64,000 nt of DNA from Inmirania thermothiophila (GTDB lineage Bacteria > Pseudomonadota > Gammaproteobacteria > DSM-100275), in contig NZ_RJVI01000002.1 in the NCBI RefSeq assembly GCF_003751635.1, forward strand, positions 434,001-498,000, read 5' to 3'. This document shows positions 38,739 through 49,107 of this stretch, one piece after another. Under the pieces are notes generated by a model. That model saw only the letters and a list, made by a program, of their open reading frames with translations. It searched no databases and had not been told where the DNA came from. Both the position numbers and the translations under genes were made by a program. Positions within the stretch are counted from its first letter, which is position 1, and each line of letters begins with the position of its first letter.

Positions 38739-39977
38739 TCACGCGCGGGCCGCGCCCGCGCCCTCCAGCCCCTCCGCCACCGCCTCCAGCCAGTGCCGCA
38801 CCGACACCGGGGACGCCGCCGCCAGGTGCGCCAGGCAGCCGATGTTGGCGGTGAGGATCTCCTGCGGCCCGCCGGCGGTGAGGGCGGCCAGGCGCCGCGC
38901 CCGCAGCGCCCCCGCCAGCGTCGGCTCGAGCAGCGAATAGGTGCCGGCCGAGCCGCAGCAGAGATGGGCATCGGCCACCGGGAGCAGCTCGAAGCCGAGG
39001 CCCCGCAGCAGGGCCTCGGCCTGCTCCGCGGCGCGCAGGCCGTGCCGCAGCGTGCAGGGGACGTGGAAGGCGACGCGCCGCCCGGCGCCCGGCCGGCCGA
39101 GCCGGCGCCAGTCCAGGGCGGCCACCAGCTCGGCCGGGTCGCGCACGCGCTCGGCCAGCCGCCGGGCGCGCTCGGCGTAGGCCGGATCGGCGCCCAGCAG
39201 CTCGCCGTACTCGCGCAGCATGAGGCCGCAGCCGCTGGCGCTCGCCACCACCGCCTCCGCACCCGCCTCCAGGTGGGGCCACCAGGCGTCGATGTTGCGC
39301 CGGGCCAGGTCGCGGGCCGCCTCGGCCGCGCCGAGGTGGTGGCTGATGGCGCCGCAGCAGCCCGCCTGCGCCGCCCGCACCACCTCCACCCCGAGGTCGG
39401 CCAGGACCCGGGCGAGGGCGGCGTCGACGGCCGGGCGCAGCACCGGCTGCACGCAGCCCTCGAGCAGCAGCACGCGCCGCGCGGCCTGCACCCGCGGCCA
39501 CGGCGCCGCCGCCGCGGCGGGCGGCACCTTCTCCCGCAGCACCCCGGGGAGCAGCGGCCGCAGCGCCCGCCCCAGCGCCAGGGCGGCGGCGAAGCGGGTG
39601 CGGTGGGGCAGCACCGCCCGCAGCAGCGCCCGCAGCGCGCGCTGGCGGAGCGGACGCGGCCGCTCGCGCTCGAGCACCTCGCGCCCGAGATCGAGCAGGC
39701 GGTGATAGCGCACCCCCGAGGGGCAGGTGGTCTCGCAGCTTCGGCAGAGCAGGCAGCGGTCCAGATGCAGGCGGGTGCGCTCGCCCACCGCCTCGCCCTC
39801 GAAGAGCTGCTTGAGCAGGTAGATGCGCCCGCGGGGGCTGTCGTCCTCGTCGCCGAGGAGCTGGTAGGTGGGACAGGTGGCGAGACAGAAGCCGCAGTGG
39901 ACGCAGGCGCGCAGGATGGCGTCGGCCTCCTCGCCCAGGGCCGTGCCGCGGAAGCGTTCGGCAAGCCGCGTCTGCAT
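38739..39977 (-). CDS. glcF: glycolate oxidase iron-sulfur subunit GlcF
   Basis: 412 residues. It has two [4Fe-4S] motifs, CVHCGFCLATCPTY and CLLCRSCETTCPSGV, and two CCG-type domains (AGCCGAISHHLG and DAHLCCGSAGTY), as in GlcF. It carries electrons from the GlcDE flavoproteins to the quinone pool. It begins 2 bp after the glcE stop. Confidence 0.95.
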   Translation of the reverse strand: MQTRLAERFRGTALGEEADAILRACVHCGFCLATCPTYQLLGDEDDSPRGRIYLLKQLFEGEAVGERTRLHLDRCLLCRSCETTCPSGVRYHRLLDLGREVLERERPRPLRQRALRALLRAVLPHRTRFAAALALGRALRPLLPGVLREKVPPAAAAAPWPRVQAARRVLLLEGCVQPVLRPAVDAALARVLADLGVEVVRAAQAGCCGAISHHLGAAEAARDLARRNIDAWWPHLEAGAEAVVASASGCGLMLREYGELLGADPAYAERARRLAERVRDPAELVAALDWRRLGRPGAGRRVAFHVPCTLRHGLRAAEQAEALLRGLGFELLPVADAHLCCGSAGTYSLLEPTLAGALRARRLAALTAGGPQEILTANIGCLAHLAAASPVSVRHWLEAVAEGLEGAGAARA

Positions 39978-39979
39978 CC

Positions 39980-41050
39980 TCAGAGCCCCGGATAGAGCCG
40001 GCCGGGATTGAGGATCCCGTGCGGGTCCAGCGCCGCCTTGAGCCGGCGGTGCAGGCGCAGGATCGGCTCCGGCAGGGGATGGAAGACGGTCACCCCGGCC
40101 GCCGGCCCCGAGAGGCGGGTGGCGTGCCCACCGGCCGCCGCCGCCACCTCGCGGATCCGCCCCGCGGGCTCGGCGCTGCGCAGGAAGCGCTGCCCGCCGC
40201 CCCAGTCCAGGAGCCACTCGCCCGCAAGCGGCAAAGGCGGCGCCGCGGGCGGCAGCGCGATCCGCCAGAGCGCGCCCTCGCCGTCGCGGAAGAAGGGATG
40301 GGCGAGGTCGCGGACGCCGTCCCAGAAGGCCGCCGCCTCCGCCTCCCCCATGACCTCCCCGCCCACCTCGGCGGCGGCGGCCTCGACCCCCGCGGCGGCC
40401 CCGGCCAGGCGCAGATGGAGCCGCCCCGCCACATGGCAGGCCCCGGCCAGCGGCAGCGGGCGCCGCGCAAGCCCGGCGAGCCGCTCCAGGGCACCCGCGG
40501 CGTCGAGCGCGAGGACCCGGGTCTGCTCCCGCACCGGGCGCGGCACCACCCGCAACGAGACCTCCAACAGCACCCCGAGGGTCCCCTGCGCCCCCGCCAT
40601 CAGCCGCGAGAGGTCGTAGCCGGCGACGTTCTTCATCACCTGGCCGCCGAAGCGCAGCACCTCGCCGCGGCCGTTGACCAGGCGCACCCCGAGGACGAAG
40701 TCCCGCAGCGCCCCCGCCCACGGGCGGCGCGGCCCCGACAGCCCCGCCGCCACCACCCCGCCGAGGGTCGACGCCGCCCCCAGCCGGGGCGGCTCGAAGC
40801 CCAGCATCTGCCCCTGCGCCGCCAGCGCCGCCTCCACCTCGGCGAGCGGCGTGCCCGCGCGCGCCGTGATCACGAGCTCGGTGGGCTCGTAGCCGACGAT
40901 GCCCTCGTGGCCCGCGAGCGGGAGCGGCTCGCCCGCCACCGCCTCGCCGAGGAAGGCCTTGGTGCCGCCCCCCTGCGGGATCAGGGGCGTGCCCCGGGCG
41001 GCGGCCTCGCGCACCCGCTCGGCGATCTCGGCGCTGCGGTCCGCCGCCAT
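39980..41050 (-). CDS. glcE: glycolate oxidase FAD-binding subunit GlcE
   Basis: 356 residues, starting at ATG 41050, which overlaps the glcD stop (ATGA). The FAD-binding fold shows IPQGGGTKAFLG, GAASTLGGVVAAGLSGPRR and VMKNVAGYDLSRLMAGAQG, as in GlcE. It is shorter than GlcD and lacks the C-terminal oxidase cap, as expected for this subunit. Confidence 0.94.
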   Translation of the reverse strand: MAADRSAEIAERVREAAARGTPLIPQGGGTKAFLGEAVAGEPLPLAGHEGIVGYEPTELVITARAGTPLAEVEAALAAQGQMLGFEPPRLGAASTLGGVVAAGLSGPRRPWAGALRDFVLGVRLVNGRGEVLRFGGQVMKNVAGYDLSRLMAGAQGTLGVLLEVSLRVVPRPVREQTRVLALDAAGALERLAGLARRPLPLAGACHVAGRLHLRLAGAAAGVEAAAAEVGGEVMGEAEAAAFWDGVRDLAHPFFRDGEGALWRIALPPAAPPLPLAGEWLLDWGGGQRFLRSAEPAGRIREVAAAAGGHATRLSGPAAGVTVFHPLPEPILRLHRRLKAALDPHGILNPGRLYPGL

Positions 41051-42567
41051 CAGAACCGCTCCAGATCGGGGAACGGCAGTCGCCCGCCGCGCACGTGCAT
41101 GCCGCCGAGCTCGGCGCAGCGCGCCAGGGTCGGGATGGCCTTGTCCGGATTGAGGATGCGCCCGGGGTCGAAGGCCTCCTTGACGGCGTGGAACTGCGCG
41201 ATCTCCTCGCGCGTGAACTGCACGCACATGGCCGGCAGCTTCTCCAGCCCCACCCCGTGCTCGCCCGTGATGGTGCCGCCCGCCTCGACGCAGAGCTCGA
41301 GGATGCGCAGCCCCAGCTCCTCGGTGCGCTCGAGCTCGCCCGGGCGGTTGGCGTCGTAGAGGATCAGCGGATGGAGGTTGCCGTCGCCGGCGTGGAAGAC
41401 GTTGACCACCGCCAGCCCGTACGCCTCCGAAAGGCGGGCGATGCCCTCCAGCACCCGGGCGAGGGCGCGCCGCGGGATCGTGCCGTCCATGCAGTAGTAG
41501 TCGGGCGAGATCCTGCCCACCGCCGGGAAGGCGTTCTTGCGCCCGGACCAGAAGAGCGCCCGCTCGCGCTCGTCGCGCGCAAGGCGCACCTCGCGCGCGC
41601 CGCAGTCCTCGAGGATCGCGCGCACCCGGCCGATGTCCTCCTCCACCTCCTCCGGCGTACCGTCCAGCTCGCAGAGCAGGATCGCCGCGGCGTCCACCGG
41701 GTAGCCGGCGTGGACGAAGTCCTCGGCGGCGCGGATGGCGGGCCCGTCCATCATCTCCAGGCCGCCCGGGATGATCCCCGCGGCGATGATGCGGCTGACC
41801 GCCTCCCCCGCGGTGGGGATGTCGTCGAAGGCGGCCAGCAGCACCCGCGCGCACACCGGCCGCGGCAGCAGCCGCACCGTGGCCTCGGTCACCACCCCCA
41901 GCATCCCCTCCGAGCCGATGAGCAGCGCCAGCAGGTCGTAGCCCGGCGCATCGGGCGCGACCCCGCCGAGGCGCACGAACTCGCCCTCCACCGTCACCAT
42001 CTCGACCCCCACCACGTTGTGGACGGTGAGGCCGTACTTGAGGCAGTGGACCCCGCCGGCGTTCTCGGCCACGTTGCCGCCGATGGTGCAGGTGACCTGC
42101 GAGGACGGGTCCGGGGCGTAGTAGAGCCCGTAGGGGGCCGCGGCCTCGGTGACGGCGAGGTTGCGCACCCCCGGCTCGACGCGGGCGACGCGGTTTCGCA
42201 CGTCCACCTCGAGGACGCGGTTCATGCGGGCGAGGCTGAGGACGATCCCCTCCGGGTGCGGCACCGCGCCGCCGGATAGGCTGGTGCCGGCCCCGCGCGG
42301 CACCAGCGGCACCCCGGCCTCGGCGCAGGCGCGCACCACCTCCCGCACCTCCTCGCGGCTGCGCGGCAGGACCACCGCCGCGGGCAGGGCGCGGTAGGCG
42401 GACAGGCCGTCGCACTCGTAGGGACGCAGCGCCTCGGGATCCGTGAGCACGCACCCGCCGCCGAGCCTGCGCGCAAGCGTCTCGGCCACCGCCCGCGCCC
42501 GCCGCCTTGCCGTCCGGTCCGCTCCGCCGTCCACCGCGAACCCTCCCGTCGCGCCCGCCTCGACCAT
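41050..42567 (-). CDS. glcD: glycolate oxidase catalytic subunit GlcD
   Basis: 505 residues from ATG 42567. PCMH-type FAD motifs are VPRGAGTSLSGGAVPHPEG, PSSQVTCTIGGNVAENAGG and LLIGSEGMLGVVTEATVRL. The C-terminal part has AGDGNLHPLI and EHGVGLEKL, the catalytic-site segments of GlcD/lactate-type oxidases. It oxidises glycolate to glyoxylate. It is the first gene of glcDEF-aceB and divergent from an IclR regulator. Confidence 0.95.
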   Translation of the reverse strand: MVEAGATGGFAVDGGADRTARRRARAVAETLARRLGGGCVLTDPEALRPYECDGLSAYRALPAAVVLPRSREEVREVVRACAEAGVPLVPRGAGTSLSGGAVPHPEGIVLSLARMNRVLEVDVRNRVARVEPGVRNLAVTEAAAPYGLYYAPDPSSQVTCTIGGNVAENAGGVHCLKYGLTVHNVVGVEMVTVEGEFVRLGGVAPDAPGYDLLALLIGSEGMLGVVTEATVRLLPRPVCARVLLAAFDDIPTAGEAVSRIIAAGIIPGGLEMMDGPAIRAAEDFVHAGYPVDAAAILLCELDGTPEEVEEDIGRVRAILEDCGAREVRLARDERERALFWSGRKNAFPAVGRISPDYYCMDGTIPRRALARVLEGIARLSEAYGLAVVNVFHAGDGNLHPLILYDANRPGELERTEELGLRILELCVEAGGTITGEHGVGLEKLPAMCVQFTREEIAQFHAVKEAFDPGRILNPDKAIPTLARCAELGGMHVRGGRLPFPDLERF

Positions 42568-42635
42568 AATAGGTGCGTCGCCGCCCGCGCGGGCGGGGCC
42601 TGCCCCTCGGTGACAACCATAGCGCCGGGCGCGGC

Positions 42636-42671
42636 GTTTCACAATACAACGCGAGTTCCGTATTATGAAAC
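42636..42671. promoter_or_regulatory. candidate IclR operator between glcD and its regulator
   Basis: GTTTCACAATAC-N12-GTATTATGAAAC, with one mismatch in 12-bp arms. The TTTCA/TGAAA ends resemble IclR/KdgR sites. It covers the regulator's own ATG (42665) and lies about 70 bp upstream of glcD, so it could act on both genes. Confidence 0.55.
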
Positions 42672-43438
42672 TTGGCTGTTCCATCCAGGTCCTCGAGCGC
42701 ACCAACGCCCTCCTGGATGCCCTCGCCCGCCACGCCGAGCCCACCGCCCTCAAGGTGCTCGCGGCCGAGACCGGCCTCCCCCCCTCCACCGCCTCGCGCA
42801 TCCTCGCCTGTCTTGCCGCCTTCGGCCTCGTCCAGCGCGACGGCCGCGGCCACTACGCCCTCGGCGTGAAGCTGCTGCAGTTGGCGAGCCGCGTCCACGC
42901 CCGCCTCGACCTGCGCCGCGAGGCCCGCCCGGTGATGGAGGCGCTGCGCGACGAGCTGGGCGAGACCGTCAACCTCACGGTGCGCGAGGGCGACGAGGTG
43001 ATCTACATCGAGCGGGTCACCTCGCGGCGCGCGGTGCGGGTCGAGCAGGTGATCGGCACGCGGGCGCCGCTGCACGTCACCGCCGTGGGCAAGGTCTTCC
43101 TCGCGGAGGAGGACGAGGCGGCGGTGGCGGGCTATGTGGAGCGGACGGGTCTTCGCCCCTTCACCCCGCGCACCATCACCGACCCGGTGCAGCTCGCCCT
43201 GGAGCTGGCCGAGGTGCGCCGCCGCGGCTACGCCACCGATCGCGAGGAGGCCGAGGCCGGCGTCGGCTGCATCGCCGTGCCCGTGCGCGACAGCCTCGGG
43301 GTCGTGGTCGCCGCCCTCTCGGTCTCGGCGCCGGTGGAGCGGCTGCGCCCGGAATGGAGCGGCCGCGTGATCGCCGCCGGGCGGGAGCTCTCCGCCCGGC
43401 TCGGCAGGCACCCGGAGGCGGATGCCGCGGCCCCGTGA
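42665..43438 (+). CDS. IclR family regulator of the glycolate genes
   Basis: 257 residues. The winged helix-turn-helix is IQVLERTNALLDALAR... with GLPPSTASRILACLAAFGLVQRD, followed by the IclR effector domain (ARPVMEALRDELGETVNL, VGKVFLAEE, RRGYATDREEAEAGVGCIAVPV). It is divergent from glcDEF-aceB with 97 bp between, so a glyoxylate- or glycolate-responsive role is likely but inferred. Confidence 0.9.
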   Translation: MKLGCSIQVLERTNALLDALARHAEPTALKVLAAETGLPPSTASRILACLAAFGLVQRDGRGHYALGVKLLQLASRVHARLDLRREARPVMEALRDELGETVNLTVREGDEVIYIERVTSRRAVRVEQVIGTRAPLHVTAVGKVFLAEEDEAAVAGYVERTGLRPFTPRTITDPVQLALELAEVRRRGYATDREEAEAGVGCIAVPVRDSLGVVVAALSVSAPVERLRPEWSGRVIAAGRELSARLGRHPEADAAAP

Positions 43439-43764
43439 AATGCCCGGCGTCATCCACAGAAGCTGTGGAAAACTCTGTGGACGAATCCGGGCCGTGGCCG
43501 CCAAGCGCCCATCGCGCCGTAGCACCGGTCAGGCTGGTCACAAGATGACCGATCCAATAGGAACGTGAAAACAAGGACTTGCAATCGACTTCGGATGTAC
43601 GGCGCAAAGAGCGCGGCGCAGCCGTGCCGGACGGCGTGGCGCCATGCTGCTGTGCAAAACGCGGACCGCGCGGCGCACCCGCCCCCCCGCCCCGGGGGCC
43701 GTATCATGATCCGACACCGGGACCGCCGGACCGACCCACGCAGGACGAAAGGAGGAACAGCCGC
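43439..43764. other. intergenic region (326 bp) with DnaA-box-like cluster
   Basis: No convincing gene. At 43450-43484 three 9-mers resemble the DnaA box TTATCCACA: TCATCCACA (43450-43458), TGTGGAAAA (43464-43472, reverse) and TGTGGACGA (43476-43484, reverse). The first two form TCCACAG-AAG-CTGTGGA. A further small palindrome GGTCA-CAAGA-TGACC lies at 43536-43550. The rest is GC-rich, and the maoC Shine-Dalgarno AAAGGAGGAA is at its end. dnaA, mnmG and dnaN are not nearby. Confidence 0.5.
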
Positions 43765-44199
43765 ATGATCATCGGACGCACGGTGGAGGAGCTGGAGGTG
43801 GGCCAGAAGGCCGCCTTCGAGAAGACCATCTCCGAGAGCGACGTCTACCTCTTCGCCGGCATCACCGGCGACCTCAACCCCGCCCACGTCAACGAGGTGC
43901 AGGCCTCGCAGACCGTGTTCAAGGGCCGCATCGCCCACGGCATCCTCACCGCCGGGCTGATCTCGGCGGTGCTGGCGATGCAGCTGCCGGGGCCCGGCTC
44001 CATCTACGTCAGCCAGGACCTGCGCTTCAAGGCCCCGGTGCGCATCGGCGACACCGTGCGCGCCGAGGTGGAGGTGCTTGAGGTGGACGTGGCCCGCAAC
44101 CGCTGCCGCCTCGCCACCCGCTGCTACAACCAGGACGGCACCCTCGTCCTCGACGGCGAGGCGGTGGTGATGCCGCCCAAGCGGCCGCGGGGGGGCTGA
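43765..44199 (+). CDS. MaoC-like (R)-specific enoyl-CoA hydratase
   Basis: 144 residues from ATG 43765 (AAAGGAGG upstream). A single hot-dog domain has the hydratase-2 motif AGITGDLNPAHVNEVQA, with the Asp and His expected for catalysis, then GRIAHGILTAGLISAV. Such PhaJ-type proteins hydrate trans-2-enoyl-CoA to (R)-3-hydroxyacyl-CoA, linking beta-oxidation to polyhydroxyalkanoate. It lies 3 bp before an acyl-CoA ligase. Confidence 0.88.
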   Translation: MIIGRTVEELEVGQKAAFEKTISESDVYLFAGITGDLNPAHVNEVQASQTVFKGRIAHGILTAGLISAVLAMQLPGPGSIYVSQDLRFKAPVRIGDTVRAEVEVLEVDVARNRCRLATRCYNQDGTLVLDGEAVVMPPKRPRGG

Positions 44200-44202
44200 G
44201 GC

Positions 44203-45840
44203 GTGGACGGTCCGCTCTTCGACGGCCGCGAGCGGGACTTCGAGCGGCTGCGCCGGACCTTCCGCTGGCGGGTGCCCGCCCGCTTCAACATCGCCGACGC
44301 CTGCTGCGACCGCCACCGCGACCGCGCCCGCGAGGTGGCGATCCTGCACGAGGACGCCCGCGGCGCGCACCGCGCCTACACCTTCGGCGCCCTGCGCGAG
44401 CTCTCCAACCGCCTCGCCAACGCCCTCGCGGCCCTCGGCGTCGGCCCCGGCGACCGCGTCGCCATCCTGCTGCCGCAGCGCCCCGAGACCGCCATCGCCC
44501 ATCTCGCCGTCTACAAGCTGGGCGCCGTCGCCCTGCCCCTGTCCATCCTCTTCGGGCCGGAGGCCCTGGCCTACCGGCTCGCCGACAGCGGCGCCCGCAT
44601 CGCCATCGCCGACGAGGCGCGGGCGGCGCGCATCGAGGGGCTGCGCGAGGCGCTGCCGCAGCTCGAGCACGTCCTCGTCTGCGGGCCCGGCGAGACCGGC
44701 AGCCTCTGGGAGCGGCTGCGCCGCGGCGCCGACCGCCGCCCCGACCACGAGACCGCGGCCGACGACCCCGCCTATCTCATCTACACCTCCGGCACCACGG
44801 GCCCGCCCAAGGGGGCCCTCTGCGCCCATCGGGCCCTCATCGGCAACCTGCCGGGCTTCGAGCTCTCGCACAACTTCTACGGCGTCCACGGGGGCCTGTT
44901 CTGGACGCCCGCGGACTGGGCCTGGACCGGCGGCCTCATGGACGCCCTGCTTCCGGCCCTCTGCTACGGCCAGCCGGTGCTGGGCTACGAGGGCGAGGGC
45001 CGCTTCGACCCCGACCGGGCCTTCCATCTCATGGCCCGCCACGGGGTGCGCAGCGCCTTCATCCCCCCCACGGCCATGAAGATGCTGATGCAGGTGCCGA
45101 GCCCGCCGCGGCTCGCCCTGCGCACCATCATGTCCGCGGGCGAGCAGGTGGGCGCGGAGATCCTGCGCTGGTCGGCGGAGCGGCTCGGCGTGCCCGTCAA
45201 CGAGATGTGGGGCCAGACCGAGTTCAACTACCTGGTGGGGAACTGCTCGGAGATCCTCCCCGTCCGCCCCGGCTCCATGGGCCGGCCCTATCCCGGCCAC
45301 GAGGTGGACGTGGTGGACGAGGAGGGGCGGCCCTGCCCGCCGGGGGTCGAGGGCGAGATCGCGGCCCGGCGCGAGGGCGACCCGGTGATGTTCCTCGGCT
45401 ACTGGAACAACGAGGAGGCGACCCGGGCCAAGTTCCTCGGCCCCTGGTTCCTCACCGGCGACGTGGGGCGGCGCGACGAGGACGGCTACCTCTGGTTCGT
45501 GGGGCGCAAGGACGACGTCATCACCAGCGCCGGCTACCGCATCGGACCCGGCGAGATCGAGGACTGCCTGATCCGCCACCCCGCGGTGGCCCAGGCGGCG
45601 GTGATCGGCGTCCCCGACCCCCTGCGCGGCGAGATCGTCAAGGCCTTCATCGTCCTCGCCCCCGGGCACGAACCCAGCGAGGCCCTGACCCGCGACATCC
45701 AGGCGAGCGTGCGGGAGCGGCTGGCCGCCTACGAGTACCCGCGCGAGATCGAGTACATCGAGGCCCTCCCCATGACCACCACCGGCAAGGTCCGGCGCAC
45801 CGAGCTGCGCGCGCGCGAGCGGGCCCGGCGGGGCGGCTGA
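44203..45840 (+). CDS. acyl-CoA synthetase (AMP-forming, medium-chain/acetyl-type)
   Basis: 545 residues from GTG 44203. The AMP-binding P-loop is YTSGTTGPPKG, the A5 motif is MWGQTEFN, the A8 hinge is GYLWFVGRKDDVITSAGYRIGP and the acylation Lys lies in TTTGKVRRTELR. The overall pattern (WTPADWAWTGGLMDALLPAL) is close to ACSM/acetyl-CoA-synthetase-like ligases. It activates a short or medium acid to its CoA ester. Tight coupling to MaoC suggests shared acyl-CoA metabolism. Confidence 0.9.
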   Translation: MDGPLFDGRERDFERLRRTFRWRVPARFNIADACCDRHRDRAREVAILHEDARGAHRAYTFGALRELSNRLANALAALGVGPGDRVAILLPQRPETAIAHLAVYKLGAVALPLSILFGPEALAYRLADSGARIAIADEARAARIEGLREALPQLEHVLVCGPGETGSLWERLRRGADRRPDHETAADDPAYLIYTSGTTGPPKGALCAHRALIGNLPGFELSHNFYGVHGGLFWTPADWAWTGGLMDALLPALCYGQPVLGYEGEGRFDPDRAFHLMARHGVRSAFIPPTAMKMLMQVPSPPRLALRTIMSAGEQVGAEILRWSAERLGVPVNEMWGQTEFNYLVGNCSEILPVRPGSMGRPYPGHEVDVVDEEGRPCPPGVEGEIAARREGDPVMFLGYWNNEEATRAKFLGPWFLTGDVGRRDEDGYLWFVGRKDDVITSAGYRIGPGEIEDCLIRHPAVAQAAVIGVPDPLRGEIVKAFIVLAPGHEPSEALTRDIQASVRERLAAYEYPREIEYIEALPMTTTGKVRRTELRARERARRGG

Positions 45841-45960
45841 GCCGGGCCCGCGCGGGCGGCAGGCCGGATTGCGCGCAGCTTGCCACTCCGCCATGCCGGG
45901 CTAGGCTTGGGACAGAGAACATCCGACCGGCAGGGTCGGGTTCCACAGGGAGGAGGTGCC

Positions 45961-46323
45961 ATGCGCGAGCACGAGTCCATCACCCACCTGCTCAACCCGG
46001 CGGAAGCGCCCCCGGCGGGCTTTCCCCACGCCCCCGTCGGCTGGAGCCCGGAGGAGGCCCTGGCGACGGCGGCGCGGGAAGGGCTCACCCTCGGCGAGGA
46101 CCACTGGGCCGTGATCCAGGCGCTGCAGGCCTACTACGCACGCAACCCGACGGTGCACCTGCGCGAGCTCCACGACGCCCTCGACGAGCACTTCCACCTC
46201 GAGGGCGGCCTGCGCTACCTCTACGAGCTCTTCCCCGGCGGACCCGTCAACCAGGGCTGCCGCCTCGCCGGCCTCAAGCCGCCCCCCGGCGCCGAGGACC
46301 CGGCCTTCGGCGCCACCGCCTGA
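45961..46323 (+). CDS. DsrC/TusE-like protein lacking the C-terminal redox cysteine
   Basis: 120 residues from ATG 45961 (GGGAGGAGG upstream). The DsrC fold pattern is seen in GWSPEEALATAAREGL, LGEDHWAVIQALQAYY and LYELFPGGPVNQGCRLAGL. In DsrC the arm ends with two cysteines 11 residues apart. In TusE only the last is kept. Here the inner one is present (C100) but the position of the last, CysA, is Ala111, followed by a 9-residue tail. C100 is the only Cys in the protein. It cannot make the intra-arm disulfide or act as an ordinary TusE persulfide carrier, so a variant or regulatory role is likely. It is not linked to dsr or tus genes here. Confidence 0.85.
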   Translation: MREHESITHLLNPAEAPPAGFPHAPVGWSPEEALATAAREGLTLGEDHWAVIQALQAYYARNPTVHLRELHDALDEHFHLEGGLRYLYELFPGGPVNQGCRLAGLKPPPGAEDPAFGATA

Positions 46324-46331
46324 GGGCGGTC

Positions 46332-46355
46332 ACCGGGGGGGTACACCGCCCCGGT
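46332..46355 (+). terminator. weak hairpin after the DsrC-like gene
   Basis: ACCGGGG and CCCCGGT form 7-bp arms around a 10-base loop, 9 bp after the stop. There is no T run, so it is at best a weak or Rho-assisted terminator. Confidence 0.35.
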
Positions 46356-46412
46356 TCCCGGCCGCCGCCCCACCCTGCTACCCTAGCGCCGCCAACCCGA
46401 CGGGGGCGCGAG

Positions 46413-48198
<1,786 letters not shown>

Positions 48199-48207
48199 AC
48201 CTGCCCG

Positions 48208-49107
48208 GTGCCGTACCTGCTGCTGGCGCTGGCGGCCCTCTTCTGGTCCGGCAACTTCGTCCTCGGCCGCGCCTTCCACGCCGAGCTGCCGCCGGTGGGG
48301 CTCGCCTTCTGGCGCTGGGCGGCGGCGCTGGCGATCCTGGCGCCGCTGGCGCTGCCGCGGCTGCGGCGGGCGTGGCCCGCGCTGCGCGCGGCGCGCGGCC
48401 GCATCGCCGCCCTCGCCCTCCTCGGCGTCGCGGGCTTCAACACATTCGTCTACCTGGGCCTGCAGAGCACGACCACGGTCAACGCGCTGCTCATCAACGC
48501 CACCGTGCCCGTCCTGATCGTCCCCCTCGCCTGGCTGAGCGGCATCGAGCGGCCCGGGCCGCGCCCGCTCGCCGGGGCCCTCGTCTCCCTCGCCGGCGTG
48601 GCCTGGATCATGGCGCGCGGCGACCCGGCGGCGCTCGCGCGCCTCGACGTCCACGCCGGCGACGCCTGGATCCTGCTCGCCGCCTTCTGCTGGGCCGCCT
48701 ACTCGCTGCTGCTGCGGCGCCTGCCGCCGGGGCTCGACCCCCTGGCCTTCCTCCTCGCCATCGTCGCCCTCGGCGTGGCCGTGCTCGCCCCGCTCTACCT
48801 CGCCGAGCACCTGGGCGGCCGCGCCTTCCCCCTGACCCGGGCGAGCGCCGCGGTGGTGGGCTACGTCGCCCTGTTCGCCTCGGTGCTCGCCTTCGTGTGC
48901 TGGAACCACGGCATCCGCGCCGTCGGCGCCGCCCGCGGCGGGCTCTTCATGCACCTCATGCCGGTCTTCGGCACCGTCCTCGCCGTGCTCTTCCTGCACG
49001 AGCGCTTGCACCGCTACCACCTCTTGGGAATGCTAGGCGTGGCCGCCGGCATCGCCCTGGCGACTTCGCGTCCGCGCGGCAGGAGGAAGGAGGAGCAAGC
49101 GCCGTGA
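48208..49107 (+). CDS. EamA (DMT superfamily) transporter
   Basis: 299 residues from GTG 48208, with ten hydrophobic helices in two EamA repeats (first ending near AWIMARGD, second beginning GDAWILLAAFCWAAYSLLLRRL). Such carriers export amino acids or related metabolites. Given metY upstream, a sulfur amino acid or metabolite is possible but unproven. The stop overlaps the next start (GTGA). Confidence 0.9.
   Translation: MPYLLLALAALFWSGNFVLGRAFHAELPPVGLAFWRWAAALAILAPLALPRLRRAWPALRAARGRIAALALLGVAGFNTFVYLGLQSTTTVNALLINATVPVLIVPLAWLSGIERPGPRPLAGALVSLAGVAWIMARGDPAALARLDVHAGDAWILLAAFCWAAYSLLLRRLPPGLDPLAFLLAIVALGVAVLAPLYLAEHLGGRAFPLTRASAAVVGYVALFASVLAFVCWNHGIRAVGAARGGLFMHLMPVFGTVLAVLFLHERLHRYHLLGMLGVAAGIALATSRPRGRRKEEQAP

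Noticed and set aside
45961-46323. Calling the DsrC-like protein TusE
   Set aside because: TusE needs the C-terminal cysteine, which is Ala111 here, and no tus genes are near.
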